This document shows, in pieces, positions 33,198 through 41,871 of a DNA stretch of 64,000 nucleotides. The translations under genes were made by a program, and so were the position numbers. Source of the stretch: JBQTII01 sp052387905 (GTDB taxonomy: Bacteria; Actinomycetota; Actinomycetes; Sporichthyales; Sporichthyaceae); the NCBI GenBank assembly GCA_052387905.1, contig JBQTIR010000024.1:1-64000 (forward strand). The letters run 5' to 3'. The notes beneath the pieces were generated by a model. The model worked only from the letters and a program-made list of their open reading frames with translations. It did no database searches and was not told the origin of the DNA. Each line of letters starts with the position of its first letter. The first letter of the stretch is position 1.

Positions 33198-34309
33198 CGA
33201 AGCTGATGCTTGCCGGCGGTGCCGTCGCGACGAGCTGGGTCGTCGCCGTCCCTGTCCTCGCGCTGCTCGCGGTCTTCGGCGTCTCAGGCACGGCGCTGGG
33301 CTGCCCGGCTGGCGGCGTCCTAGCCGCCGACGCGGAGATCCCCGCCCGGGCGCGGCCGTGGATCACCGCCACCCACGCGGCCTGCCCGGACCTGCCGGAG
33401 CCGTGGATCGCCGCGGTGATGGCGCAGGAGTCCGCCTTCGACCCCGACGCGTACGCCGGCGACGTCAATGGCGGCACGTGGGGGCTGTTCCAGCTCAACG
33501 GCGCTGTCTGGCGTGATGCCTACGGCGCGCCCTGGTCGGCCGACCGCGACGGCAACGGCCGCCCGGACGTGCGGGACGGGGACATCCATGCTCAGGTGGT
33601 GGGGGAGTACCTGTGCGACCGGCTCGCCGGGGTCCGCGCCCTGCGCACCGCCCATCGCGATTGGGCGTCCACCCGCGAGCTGTCCGAGCTCGACGCGCTC
33701 ATCGTTGCCCACAACGCGGGGGAGTCCCGGCTCGCGAGCTACCCGGACATCCCTGAGATCACCGCGGACTTCGTCAGCGACGTTGCCGCCCGGTCCGCCG
33801 ATTGGGGGAACTGCCCGGGTGGTGTCGCCGTCTCTGCTGGGCAGCGGTCGCCGAGGGGACCGGCCGAGGCCATCCGCGTTGCGGTGTCGATGGTCGGCAC
33901 CCGCACCGGGTGGTACCGGCTATGTGACCGGCTGGCCTGCCGCGCGTACGGCTACGCCAACTCCGGGTACCCGACCGCGGCCGCGCACTGGAAGGCGATG
34001 CTCGCGGCGGGGATTGCCCGCCCAACCGATCGCTGCCCGCCGCCGGGGTCCTTCGCGTATTGGAGCACCGGCACCGGGGCCGCCGGGCACGTCGCCCTGG
34101 TCACCTCCGCCGACGGAACCTGCGACCCGAACCGCATCACGCTGGTCTCCAACGATGTCCTCGATGCCGCCACCGGTGCGCTTGGAGGGGTCTACCACGT
34201 CACCCTCGCCCGCCTCGAATCCGGATTCGTCGACCCCGCGCGTTACCTCGGCTGGTCCCCACCCATCTGCGCGGGCCTGCCGTTGCCCACCGACGCGATC
34301 ACGAGCTGA
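33194..34309 (+). CDS. VirB1-like lytic transglycosylase with a C-terminal peptidase-like domain
   Basis: The product has 371 aa from ATG 33194. An N-terminal membrane helix (about 8-31) precedes a goose-type/SLT lysozyme domain (about 50-200): AAVMAQESAFDP with catalytic glutamate 79, then GGTWGLFQLN, and DALIVAHNAGESR. The second domain (about 205-360: LACRAYGYA, PPPGSFAYWSTGTGAAGHVALVT) resembles NlpC/P60 or CHAP peptidases by its Cys and GHVAL His. Such enzymes open the peptidoglycan locally for the mating channel. Confidence 0.8.
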   Translation: MTKLMLAGGAVATSWVVAVPVLALLAVFGVSGTALGCPAGGVLAADAEIPARARPWITATHAACPDLPEPWIAAVMAQESAFDPDAYAGDVNGGTWGLFQLNGAVWRDAYGAPWSADRDGNGRPDVRDGDIHAQVVGEYLCDRLAGVRALRTAHRDWASTRELSELDALIVAHNAGESRLASYPDIPEITADFVSDVAARSADWGNCPGGVAVSAGQRSPRGPAEAIRVAVSMVGTRTGWYRLCDRLACRAYGYANSGYPTAAAHWKAMLAAGIARPTDRCPPPGSFAYWSTGTGAAGHVALVTSADGTCDPNRITLVSNDVLDAATGALGGVYHVTLARLESGFVDPARYLGWSPPICAGLPLPTDAITS

Positions 34310-34320
34310 GGGAGGGTCAT

Positions 34321-35334
34321 ATGACCGGATCGATGACGGCCGGACGCGCCGACCCCAGCGAACGGCTCGCCACCGCCCACGCCAACCTCGCGACCGCCGT
34401 TGAGGCCCTGACCACCGGGGAGGCGTGGCGGCGCATGCTCGATGTCGCTGCCCGGTTCCCCACCTACAGCGCGAACAACGTCCTGCTTATCGGCATCCAG
34501 CGGCCCGACGCCACCCGCGTCGCCGGCCTGCGCGCCTGGAACTCCCTCGACCGGCGGGTCCGCAAGGGAGAGAAGGGCATCGCGATCCTGGCGCCCTGCC
34601 TCTACCGGCCACGCGACGCCGGTGATCGTGCAGCGCCGGAACTCCCACCGCCGACCGCATCGACTCAGAGTCAGTTACGGGAGTCCGAGTCGGCGCGCCA
34701 GGTGCGCGGTTTTCGTGTCGTCCACGTTTTCGACCTCAACCAGACCGAAGGCCACCCACTGCCCGAGGTCGCACCTGCCCAACTGCGCGGCGGCGCCCCG
34801 CCATGGCTTGTCGACCGCCTCGTCGACGCGATCCGCGGAGACGGCTTCACTGTCGAACGCGGCCCCTGCGAGCGCGGCGCCAACGGCCACACTGACTTCG
34901 CCACCCGCACCGTGCGGGTGCGCGACGACGTCGACGAAGCGCAGGCCGCCAAGACCCTTGCCCACGAACTCGGCCACATCCGTGCCGACCACGAACCGCG
35001 CTTCCTCGCCGAGTACCGCACCTCAATGGGCTGCCGCGCTCAGGCTGAGGTCGAGGCCGAATCCATCGCCTACCTCGTCGCACACGCCGCCGGCCTTCCG
35101 ACCGAGAGCTACTCCCTCCCCTACCTCGCCGGATGGTCGAACGGCAACCCCGACCTGCTCCGCGACGCCGCCACCCGCGTCATCGGCACCGCGCGAACCA
35201 TCGTCACCGACCTCGACGGCGACGCCGCATCCGTACTTGCCGCGGGTGCGGCCGTTGAGCGACTAGGGCACCAGCGGTACCCCGACCTCCCCGGCCTGCC
35301 TGCCGACCCACCGGCGCCCGAGGGGCCGCGGTGA
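34321..35334 (+). CDS. ArdC-type antirestriction protein
   Basis: The product has 337 aa from ATG 34321 with GGGAGGG upstream. The N-terminal ssDNA-binding ArdC domain (about 13-140: FPTYSANNVLLIGIQRPDAT, LRAWNSLDRRVRKGEKGIAI, RGFRVVHVFDLNQTEG) is followed by a metallopeptidase-like domain with HELGH at 215-219 and EVEAESIAYLVA downstream. ArdC proteins protect incoming single-stranded conjugative DNA from restriction. It closes the T4SS operon. Confidence 0.85.
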   Translation: MTGSMTAGRADPSERLATAHANLATAVEALTTGEAWRRMLDVAARFPTYSANNVLLIGIQRPDATRVAGLRAWNSLDRRVRKGEKGIAILAPCLYRPRDAGDRAAPELPPPTASTQSQLRESESARQVRGFRVVHVFDLNQTEGHPLPEVAPAQLRGGAPPWLVDRLVDAIRGDGFTVERGPCERGANGHTDFATRTVRVRDDVDEAQAAKTLAHELGHIRADHEPRFLAEYRTSMGCRAQAEVEAESIAYLVAHAAGLPTESYSLPYLAGWSNGNPDLLRDAATRVIGTARTIVTDLDGDAASVLAAGAAVERLGHQRYPDLPGLPADPPAPEGPR

Positions 35335-35491
35335 ACACACCCCACAGGAGGCACTGAGGGACGTTCTCGGCGCCAGCTATCCACAGGCGTTCGGAACGCG
35401 GCCGTCGTCCACAACTTTGCCCCGATGCGCGCCGCGTCCACCGTAAGACGACGAGGCTGCTCAATTCCGACCAGCAACCAAGGAGCCCGCG

Positions 35492-35869
35492 TTGCAACAC
35501 CCGCTGACCTTCACCACCCCGCCCGAGCCGGTACACCGGGCTCGCCTCGCCATGGCGCGCCTGCAGCACCACCTCGCCGAAGTCATCGGCCCGCTGGACC
35601 CCTGCACCGATCTGACCGGCATGGCCATGGCGTTCATGACCCTGGAAGACCTCTACCCGTCCTATGCCCCGATGCCGGACTCCATCGCTGCCTCGGAGGA
35701 CCCCCAGTCCGACCTGGATGAGGCCATCTGGTTCCTACATGCAGCCATGGCCGGTGCGAGCACTGCGACGGACAAGCTGCGCTACGCCCGCACTATCCGC
35801 GATCTGCACGACCTCGACTCTGTGCACCCCGCGGCCGTCAACACCGGCACGCCATCGGGTGAGCCGTGA
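35492..35869 (+). CDS. Unknown 125-aa protein of the transfer region
   Basis: Starts at TTG 35492 with AAGGAG 7 bases upstream, about 160 bases after ardC. No family recognised; the protein is acidic and helical (ARLAMARLQHHLAEVIG, DLDEAIWFLHAAMAGASTATDKLRYARTIRDLHD). It ends in a 4-base overlap with the next gene. Conserved small genes of this kind follow ardC in many elements, but no function can be assigned. Confidence 0.6.
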   Translation: MQHPLTFTTPPEPVHRARLAMARLQHHLAEVIGPLDPCTDLTGMAMAFMTLEDLYPSYAPMPDSIAASEDPQSDLDEAIWFLHAAMAGASTATDKLRYARTIRDLHDLDSVHPAAVNTGTPSGEP

Positions 35870-37227
35870 GCACCTGGGACCGTGAGATCGCGGCCACCGC
35901 CGAAGCGTTCGCGGACCTCTTGACCGAGCCCGGCAGACGGTTCGATATCGACGTCGCCATCACCGCACGCGCCGCTGTCCTCGAATGCGTCAGCACCGTC
36001 CTGGGCGACATCGCGCCGCGCATCCGCCAACCTGTTTGGGGCGGGCGCGGTGGTCCGAGCCTCGCCCTCGTTGTGGCCGACCCGCTGCGCGCGCTCGACG
36101 AAATCCTGCGCCACCGGCCCCGCCTCGAACTCGCCCGCAGTCCGAGCGAGCTACTTGACTACTCCCGCCGGCCCAGAGGAAGCACGGCGGCTTGGTCGTC
36201 CGCCGGCCGGCACGCCCTGCTCGCTTCCCGCGCCTGGTCGACCGACGCGCCTCACGTCCTCCCCGCCGAGCGTGCCTGGCAGGTCGTCAGCGAGGTGGCG
36301 GCCCTCGCCGAGGCCATTGGCCAGCTCGACCCCGATCTCGTCGCGCAGGCCGGGTCGCGCCCCGACGTCGCCCACGTCCTCACTCGGGCCGGCGGGTTGC
36401 GCCTCGTAGCCCGGGAGGTTGCGACCCTCGCGACTCGCGGCGAACACGGGGCTCCGCACGTCGGGCCGGCCCTGGCGGATCGGCCGACGATGCGGGTGCA
36501 CCCAGGTCCGATCCGCGGCGCATCGCCGACCTCCGTCGCCGAGCTGGATATCGCCGCGCAGACCCGGCGCCTCACCAGCCTGCTCGCCGCCGCCAATTAC
36601 CTGACGCCTCCTCACGTCCGCGGTACCGCGGCCGTCGCGAGGGATCTCACCGTCCTCGCCGGCGCCCACGCCGCCCGCTCTGGCGAGGGCGACTCCAGCC
36701 AGGTGCTCGCCGGTCTCGCCGTCCATCTGCACGCTGCGGCGGACTCCCACCACGGCGAGCAAGCCATCGTGGGGGGCAGAAATCCGGCCCTCGAGCTGCA
36801 GTTGCGCGAGCTGCGCCAGTGCACCCGCGTCGCCCTCGCGGCAGACCGCGAACCCGCCGGGACATCCCGGCTCGTGCGGCGCCTGCCACCCCTCGTCGAC
36901 CTCCTCGCCCGGCAGGCCAAGATCCAGATCGTCGAGCAACGCTGGGCAATCCCGAACCGCGCTGGGGGAGCGCGCCTGCCTTACACCTATGCCAGCACCC
37001 TCGACCCGCTCCGGTGCCCACCGATACTCACGCATCTCCAGTCCGCAGGCTCTGTTGCCGCCGCCCTTCGCGCCGACCAGGTGACGCCCTCGCCGATGCC
37101 GGCCGCCGCCGCCATCGCGTGCGCCTCGCTTCGCAGCGGTTTCCAGGAACGCGAGCGGGACGGACGCCGGCCCCAGCATCCAGCGCACCCGCCGCCGCCA
37201 ACAGGTGGACACGCACTGGGGCTATAA
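35866..37227 (+). CDS. Unknown 453-aa helical protein of the transfer region
   Basis: Starts at GTG 35866 (GTGA overlap). It is entirely soluble and helical, rich in Ala, Arg and Leu; there is no P-loop, metal site or membrane segment. Repeated patterns such as VVSEVAALAEAIGQLD and TRRLTSLLAAANYLTP suggest an all-alpha scaffold. The C-terminal ~40 residues are Pro/Arg-rich. It shares an operon with the 125-aa gene. I do not recognise it. Confidence 0.6.
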   Translation: MSTWDREIAATAEAFADLLTEPGRRFDIDVAITARAAVLECVSTVLGDIAPRIRQPVWGGRGGPSLALVVADPLRALDEILRHRPRLELARSPSELLDYSRRPRGSTAAWSSAGRHALLASRAWSTDAPHVLPAERAWQVVSEVAALAEAIGQLDPDLVAQAGSRPDVAHVLTRAGGLRLVAREVATLATRGEHGAPHVGPALADRPTMRVHPGPIRGASPTSVAELDIAAQTRRLTSLLAAANYLTPPHVRGTAAVARDLTVLAGAHAARSGEGDSSQVLAGLAVHLHAAADSHHGEQAIVGGRNPALELQLRELRQCTRVALAADREPAGTSRLVRRLPPLVDLLARQAKIQIVEQRWAIPNRAGGARLPYTYASTLDPLRCPPILTHLQSAGSVAAALRADQVTPSPMPAAAAIACASLRSGFQERERDGRRPQHPAHPPPPTGGHALGL

Positions 37228-37369
37228 CGCGCCCCAGGAGTCCAAGGGCCGAACCGCGCTGGTCACTCGTGCGACGCGGCGGCGCGGCGGCGGCGCGAAC
37301 GTACTTCGAAGCGGCTGGCTCTCTACATTCAGCTGGTTCAGGTCATTCGGCGCTCTGTAGCCTGACGAC

Positions 37370-37537
37370 ATGAAGCGAGTCGCAGTGCTGGCAGCGGGAA
37401 CCTACGCCGTGCTTGCGGTGTCGACGCGGATCGCCGAGGGCATGGGTGCGATACGTTGCGGCTGCAGTGCCGAGTGCTGGTGCAAGAAGCCGATTCGGAG
37501 CGCGTTCCGATGGGTCATGCCAGTCGGTCACCGCTGA
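37370..37537 (+). CDS. Conserved small Cys-rich membrane protein, 55 aa
   Basis: ATG 37370 opens a 55-aa frame: a hydrophobic helix (VAVLAAGTYAVLAVSTRIAEG, residues 4-24 in part) and then CGCSAECWCKKP, a four-cysteine cluster (30, 32, 36, 38), ending in FRWVMPVGHR. I recall many actinobacterial small proteins with this exact plan (helix, CGC-x3-CWC, FRW-x-x-P-x-x-HR), so it is a real gene although short. The cysteines could bind a metal or iron-sulfur cluster. No function is known. It stands alone between the 453-aa gene and the convergent DUF4913-like gene. Confidence 0.65.
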   Translation: MKRVAVLAAGTYAVLAVSTRIAEGMGAIRCGCSAECWCKKPIRSAFRWVMPVGHR

Positions 37538-37585
37538 GCGTTTTGTTCAACGGACAGGGACGCTAGCTCGAACCTGAAGCTGACC

Positions 37586-37951
37586 TCAGCGATCGGGTCG
37601 GTGTTCTCCTGGGCGGCATCCCGTACGCGAGGCCCACTCGGCCAACCGCAGCCGTGCGGCGGCGAAGTGACCGTGCCATTCCAACGGCGCCTCGGGCCGT
37701 CCAATGAGACCGAAGCCGGCAAGCCACGCGGTGCGTAGGGCGGAGAGTTCCTCGATGAGCGCGCCGTGCTGGTCCCAACAGGGCGGGACGACTCGGCGGT
37801 CGAGGGCGTAGCGATGGACCGTCCAGTTGACCCAGTCCTCCAGTTCCTCGAGGGCGTCCTCGGTTTCGACCTCGGTCAGGGTCGCCCAGCAGAGCGGGAA
37901 GGTCGGGAACAGTTCGGGCGGAAGGCTGTCGGTGAACTCATGAGACGTCAT
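37586..37951 (-). CDS. DUF4913-like small protein coupled to the relaxase
   Basis: The product has 121 aa from ATG 37951, which overlaps the relaxase stop (ATGA). The core ALEELEDWVNWTVHRYAL, then PPCWDQHGALIEELSALRTAWL fits DUF4913 (W-x-N-W, CW-x-H, LxxLW-like helix). This family is found beside actinobacterial relaxase or rep genes and is probably an accessory DNA-processing factor. Last gene of the minus-strand relaxase operon. Confidence 0.65.
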   Translation of the reverse strand: MTSHEFTDSLPPELFPTFPLCWATLTEVETEDALEELEDWVNWTVHRYALDRRVVPPCWDQHGALIEELSALRTAWLAGFGLIGRPEAPLEWHGHFAAARLRLAEWASRTGCRPGEHRPDR

Positions 37952-40900
37952 CGGTGTATCCCTTCTGGGTTCTGCTCGGGTGCTGCGGGTTGGGAGTAGC
38001 CGCCAGGTGTGCGGCCAGTGAGCTGCTCGCGGACATGCGCTGCGCGCATCGCGATCAGGCGCTTGATCTCGTCGGCCGCGGGCGTGCAATCCGCGTCGCC
38101 GTGCCCGGCGGCGGTGGTGAGGGTGTCGCGGATCGGAAGGAGGCGGCCGAACGAGGTCACCTCGTCCTGGCGGCGGCGCAGGGTGGCGGTAGCGGACAGC
38201 TCGGCGCCGTCGGTGCAGAGCACCCCCTCGAGCATCTGACGCGCCGTCGGGATCGGATCAAGGTCGGGCGGATTCGGGCAGGTCGGGTCGATCGCGTCGA
38301 CGGCGACGTAGGCGTGGTTGGCGGTGCGGCCGCGAGTCATGGCCACGTACAGCTGTTGGCGGGACATGCCCGCGTGCACGAGGACGTGGCTGTGGTCGAC
38401 CGTCATGCCTTGGGCGCGGTGCACGGTCGCGGCGTAGCCGAGTTCTACGTTCTGGCGGACGTAGTCGCCAGGGAGCCGGAGGCTACCGCCAGCCGGATCG
38501 GGGCTGTCGGCTCCGGGCCGCGGGAGCGGGGTGACGTCGAGGGACCCGTCTGGGTGCGTCTCGGTGATCCGCCACAGTGCGCCGTTGCGGACGTGGCCGC
38601 CGTCAGGGGTGGGGATTCGGCGGTCGTTGCGTCGGGTGACGACGACGTCCCCGCGCCCGGCGCTGGTGTCGTCGGCCAGGGTGATGCCGTCCGGGCGGAC
38701 GAGCCCGGCGCTCACGCGATCGTCGTGGGCGCGGGTGTTCAGCGCGGTGACGGTGTTGCGGTCTGCGGCGAGCAGCACGGCGCTGCGCCCGGCGGCAAGG
38801 TCGGTGTTCCACGCCGCGTACGCGCGTTCGATCATCAGCTCGGCGGGGCCGCCGTGCAGGTGACTGTGTTCGGCGTAGGCATCGAGTGCGTCTGGCCTGC
38901 CGGCACGCAGGTCTTGGGTGGCGTTGGCTTCCCAGCGGTTGCGGAAGCGCCACAGCGCGGTCAGGTGCAGCGAGGACGTTTGCTCGGCGAGCAGCCCGAA
39001 GGCACCGCCGGCGCCGACAGCGTCGAGTTGCTGGTGGTCCCCGACGAGCACTGCCTTCGCGCCCGCGGCGCCAACCTGTGCGAGGAGGGCATCCAGGTCG
39101 GGGGTGGAGACCATCGAGGCTTCGTCGATGACGAGGAGCTGCCCAGCGTGCAGGCACCACTTGGGGGCGGGCTCGGCCTGGCGTGATTCGTGCAGCCACT
39201 TCGCGGTGTTCTCACACCCAATCCCGAGAGCCGCGGCGAGTTCAGCGGCGGCATTCGCCGAGGGCGCGAGCCCGATCACCGACCCCGCGCCGTGAGCCTG
39301 CTCCCAAGCCGTGCGCACAGCCCGCAAGGTGCGGGTCTTCCCGGTCCCTGCCGGGCCGACAAGCACGTCGAGTCGGCGCCCCGATGTGGCGATCGACCCG
39401 ACCGCGGCCTGCTGATCCGCAGTCAGTCGCCTCCCCGATGCGCCCGGAGGGATCCGGCGGGCAGCCGTAGCCAGCTCGTCCTCGGGCACGCGCGGCGCGT
39501 CGGTGCTCTCGGTGGCGGTGAGCAGCCGTGCTTCGGCGGCGAGGACGGCTTCGGTGGTGTAAGCGTGCTCGTCGACACGGGTGAACGCGCTGGTGCCATC
39601 GGCGCGGCGGAAGCGGGCGGGGCTGTTGAACAGCTCGGGTGCATCCAGCGCCACGCAGCGGGCCAGCGCCGCGGCCACGACCCGGTCCAGCAGCGCGACC
39701 CGCTCGACGGGACTACTCATGCGCATCAGCCGGCTCGCCCGGGCGGCCTCGGCAAGCAGGTTCGGCCTGGTCCACGTCGAACGACGTTCAGCGATGCCCG
39801 ACAGGGTCGCGTTCGCCAGATCCTCCACTACCTCGGCGGCGACCTGCCCGGCCGTCGCAGCCGGTGGTGCGCCCTGCAGGGCGCCGGTGGCGATCTGCTC
39901 GGGGCGCCGGCCGGTGATGGCGGTAGCGGTCTCGCGCCAGCGGGTGAACAGCTCCCGGAGCGGAGCGACGCTCTTGTCCGGTCGTGAGGTCAGCGTCGCC
40001 TGCTGACGGAGGCGCAGCACCTCGCGGCGGGTGGGCTCGCGGTCGTGCGTGTCGGCGAAGCCGGCGAGCAGCGCGCGCAAGTGCGCATCAACCTGGACGC
40101 TGCGCCCGGAGAACACGGCAAGCAGTGCGTCATCGATCCCGTCGACCTCGAAGGCGGGGCTGCGGCGCGCTCCTCGGTCGCGCACCGACCAGCACACTGA
40201 CAACCGGGTGGCAAGCGCGTCGGCAAGCAGGTCGTCGTAGACCTCCGAGCATGTGACCGCGGCGTGGTAGAGCGCCTGCCCGTCGACCGAGCGCCACTTC
40301 CCGTCCGGGCCCTGAACCTTGTTGGCGATCACGACGTGGGTGTGCAGGTTCGGGTCCCCGGTGCGGGTGTCCCAGTGATCGAACGCCGCCGCGACCATCC
40401 CGGAAGTGCTGACCTGCGCGCACGAGTTCGCCCCGATCCGGGTGTGCAGGAACCGGTCCTCGATCAGGTGCAGGACCGCGCCCACGGCCTCGTGGTGCGC
40501 GTCGGTGACCGCTTGCCGTGTCGGGTCGTCGCCGATTGCCCACAGCACGCTGGCGGACTTCGGCACAGTGAAGGTCAGGTCGAACCCGGCCACCGCCGCC
40601 CGCACTGGCCGTGCTCGTTCCCGCCGCTCGATCACCGCGACCGCCGCTTGACGGTCGGGCTCGGCAAGCGTGTCGGGCAAGCGGGCAGCCGCGTCGGCGA
40701 TCCGTTCATCGGCGCTGCGGTAGGTCGGATACGCCCGCCCGAGCGGGGTTTCGCTGACCGGGTCGTGGCCGCGCCCGAACACGGCACCCATCGCGTCCTC
40801 GGTCACCACCGTGCTGGCGGCGAGACCGCGACCAGCGTCGAACCCGGCGAGCCCTGCCCCGAGCCAGCGCCCGGCCGGGTAGCCGGAATCTGCGTAGTAG

Positions 40901-41001
40901 GACGTCAGCGGAGTAGCCGCGTCCCGCGCGCAATCACCGCACGCGGTGTGCCGCAGCAGGTATCGGTACCCAGATCCGGCCGACAGCCGCGCGAGTGACA
41001 T
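37948..41001 (-). CDS. MobF-family relaxase-helicase (TraA-like)
   Basis: The protein has 1017 aa from ATG 41001; the frame opens 39 codons earlier, but the conserved N-terminus MSLARLSAGSGYRYLL starts here. Residues 1-300 form the TrwC relaxase domain: N-terminal tyrosines (12/14, 35/36), DLTFTVPKSASVLWAI, and the metal-binding histidines H209, H220 and H222 in HWDTRTGDPNLHTH. Residues about 540-960 form a RecD/TraI superfamily 1 helicase: VGPAGTGKTRT (Walker A), VIDEASM (Walker B), VGDHQQLDAVGAGG, GYAATVHRAQGMTVD, YVAMTRGR. It nicks oriT and unwinds the transferred strand. Confidence 0.9.
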   Translation of the reverse strand: MSLARLSAGSGYRYLLRHTACGDCARDAATPLTSYYADSGYPAGRWLGAGLAGFDAGRGLAASTVVTEDAMGAVFGRGHDPVSETPLGRAYPTYRSADERIADAAARLPDTLAEPDRQAAVAVIERRERARPVRAAVAGFDLTFTVPKSASVLWAIGDDPTRQAVTDAHHEAVGAVLHLIEDRFLHTRIGANSCAQVSTSGMVAAAFDHWDTRTGDPNLHTHVVIANKVQGPDGKWRSVDGQALYHAAVTCSEVYDDLLADALATRLSVCWSVRDRGARRSPAFEVDGIDDALLAVFSGRSVQVDAHLRALLAGFADTHDREPTRREVLRLRQQATLTSRPDKSVAPLRELFTRWRETATAITGRRPEQIATGALQGAPPAATAGQVAAEVVEDLANATLSGIAERRSTWTRPNLLAEAARASRLMRMSSPVERVALLDRVVAAALARCVALDAPELFNSPARFRRADGTSAFTRVDEHAYTTEAVLAAEARLLTATESTDAPRVPEDELATAARRIPPGASGRRLTADQQAAVGSIATSGRRLDVLVGPAGTGKTRTLRAVRTAWEQAHGAGSVIGLAPSANAAAELAAALGIGCENTAKWLHESRQAEPAPKWCLHAGQLLVIDEASMVSTPDLDALLAQVGAAGAKAVLVGDHQQLDAVGAGGAFGLLAEQTSSLHLTALWRFRNRWEANATQDLRAGRPDALDAYAEHSHLHGGPAELMIERAYAAWNTDLAAGRSAVLLAADRNTVTALNTRAHDDRVSAGLVRPDGITLADDTSAGRGDVVVTRRNDRRIPTPDGGHVRNGALWRITETHPDGSLDVTPLPRPGADSPDPAGGSLRLPGDYVRQNVELGYAATVHRAQGMTVDHSHVLVHAGMSRQQLYVAMTRGRTANHAYVAVDAIDPTCPNPPDLDPIPTARQMLEGVLCTDGAELSATATLRRRQDEVTSFGRLLPIRDTLTTAAGHGDADCTPAADEIKRLIAMRAAHVREQLTGRTPGGYSQPAAPEQNPEGIHR

Positions 41002-41070
41002 CACCGCGACCACCGGCCACGCGCAGCCGGGGACCGGAGATGAATGACGGAAGGGGTCTCCACGCCTTGC

Positions 41071-41100
41071 CTGTGTGCGCGCCGGACGCCCAGATCGACC
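41071..41100 (-). promoter_or_regulatory. Conserved 30-bp transfer element, copy C (before the relaxase)
   Basis: On the minus strand this reads GGTCGATCTGGG, 8 variable bases, then GCGCACACAG, aligning base for base with copies A and B. It lies 70 bases upstream of the relaxase ATG. A partial second copy (tgcctgtgcgcgg, 41134-41146) repeats the CGCACAGGCA end 65 bases further upstream. The 41002-41205 intergenic region is also the likeliest place for oriT, since MobF nick sites usually adjoin the relaxase gene. Confidence 0.65.
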
Positions 41101-41205
41101 GCATCTCAAGTTGAGCAAGACGAGTACGCATTCTGCCTGTGCGCGGTTGGGCGGAGAATCGGGGACGCGACCGCAAGATTCCGCGGGGCTGGAGGGAGGT
41201 CTGAT

Positions 41206-41859
41206 GTGGGGCTGACGGGCGTCGCGTTTGTACTAGCCGGCGCTGCCGCGGGGTTGCTGCTCCCGGGCGTGGTTGCACGGGTCCCAGCTGGCGGACCCAC
41301 CTACCGGCTAGTCCGGCCTCGTCGTCCCGGCCCAACCGATGCAGTTCTTGTCGTGGCCGTTTCCGCGATCTGGGGCGCGCTCGCCGCCGCGCTCGGACTG
41401 TCGGCTGACCTACCAGCGTTCCTCTACCTCAGCTGGATCGGCGTCGCCCTCGCCGCGATCGACCTTCGTCACCATCGGCTGCCCGACGCGCTTGTCCTGC
41501 CCTCGTACCCGATTGCCCTGGCTCTACTCGGGGTAGCGGCGATTGCCGACACGGGCGGCGAACCGCTCATACGCGCGGTTGTCGGCGCCACACTGACTGC
41601 GGGCTTCTACTACCTGATCGCGCTTCTGCGTCCCGGCGGCATCGGGTTCGGTGACGTCAAGCTCGCTGGATTGCTTGGCCTGCAGCTGGGCTGGATCGGT
41701 TGGACCGAGATCGCCGCTGGCCCGCTCATCGCCTTCGCGACCGCGGCCGTGGTCGCCACCGCACTCCTTCTGCTTGGCCGGGTAACGCGCACGTCCCGAT
41801 TGCCCTTCGGCCCGTTCATGCTTGGCGGATCCCTCGTTGCCATCCTGGGCGGTGCGTAA
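41206..41859 (+). CDS. TadV-like prepilin peptidase
   Basis: The product has 217 aa from GTG 41206 behind GGAGGGAGG. It is a type 4 prepilin peptidase without the N-terminal methyltransferase domain. The aspartates of this A24 family are visible: AIDLRHHRLPDALVLP (D after AAI, and D in LPDA) and GIGFGDVKLAGLLGLQLG with the catalytic GxGD. Six or more transmembrane segments surround them. It should process the Flp and TadE pilins encoded 20 kb away. It is divergent from the relaxase. Confidence 0.85.
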   Translation: MGLTGVAFVLAGAAAGLLLPGVVARVPAGGPTYRLVRPRRPGPTDAVLVVAVSAIWGALAAALGLSADLPAFLYLSWIGVALAAIDLRHHRLPDALVLPSYPIALALLGVAAIADTGGEPLIRAVVGATLTAGFYYLIALLRPGGIGFGDVKLAGLLGLQLGWIGWTEIAAGPLIAFATAAVVATALLLLGRVTRTSRLPFGPFMLGGSLVAILGGA

Positions 41860-41871
41860 ACGCGGCCGAGC

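Noticed and set aside
40889..40906. TAGTA in the relaxase gene as a further BlaI-type dyad
   Set aside because: There is no TACTA-like arm at the 7-base spacing, and it lies inside a coding region.
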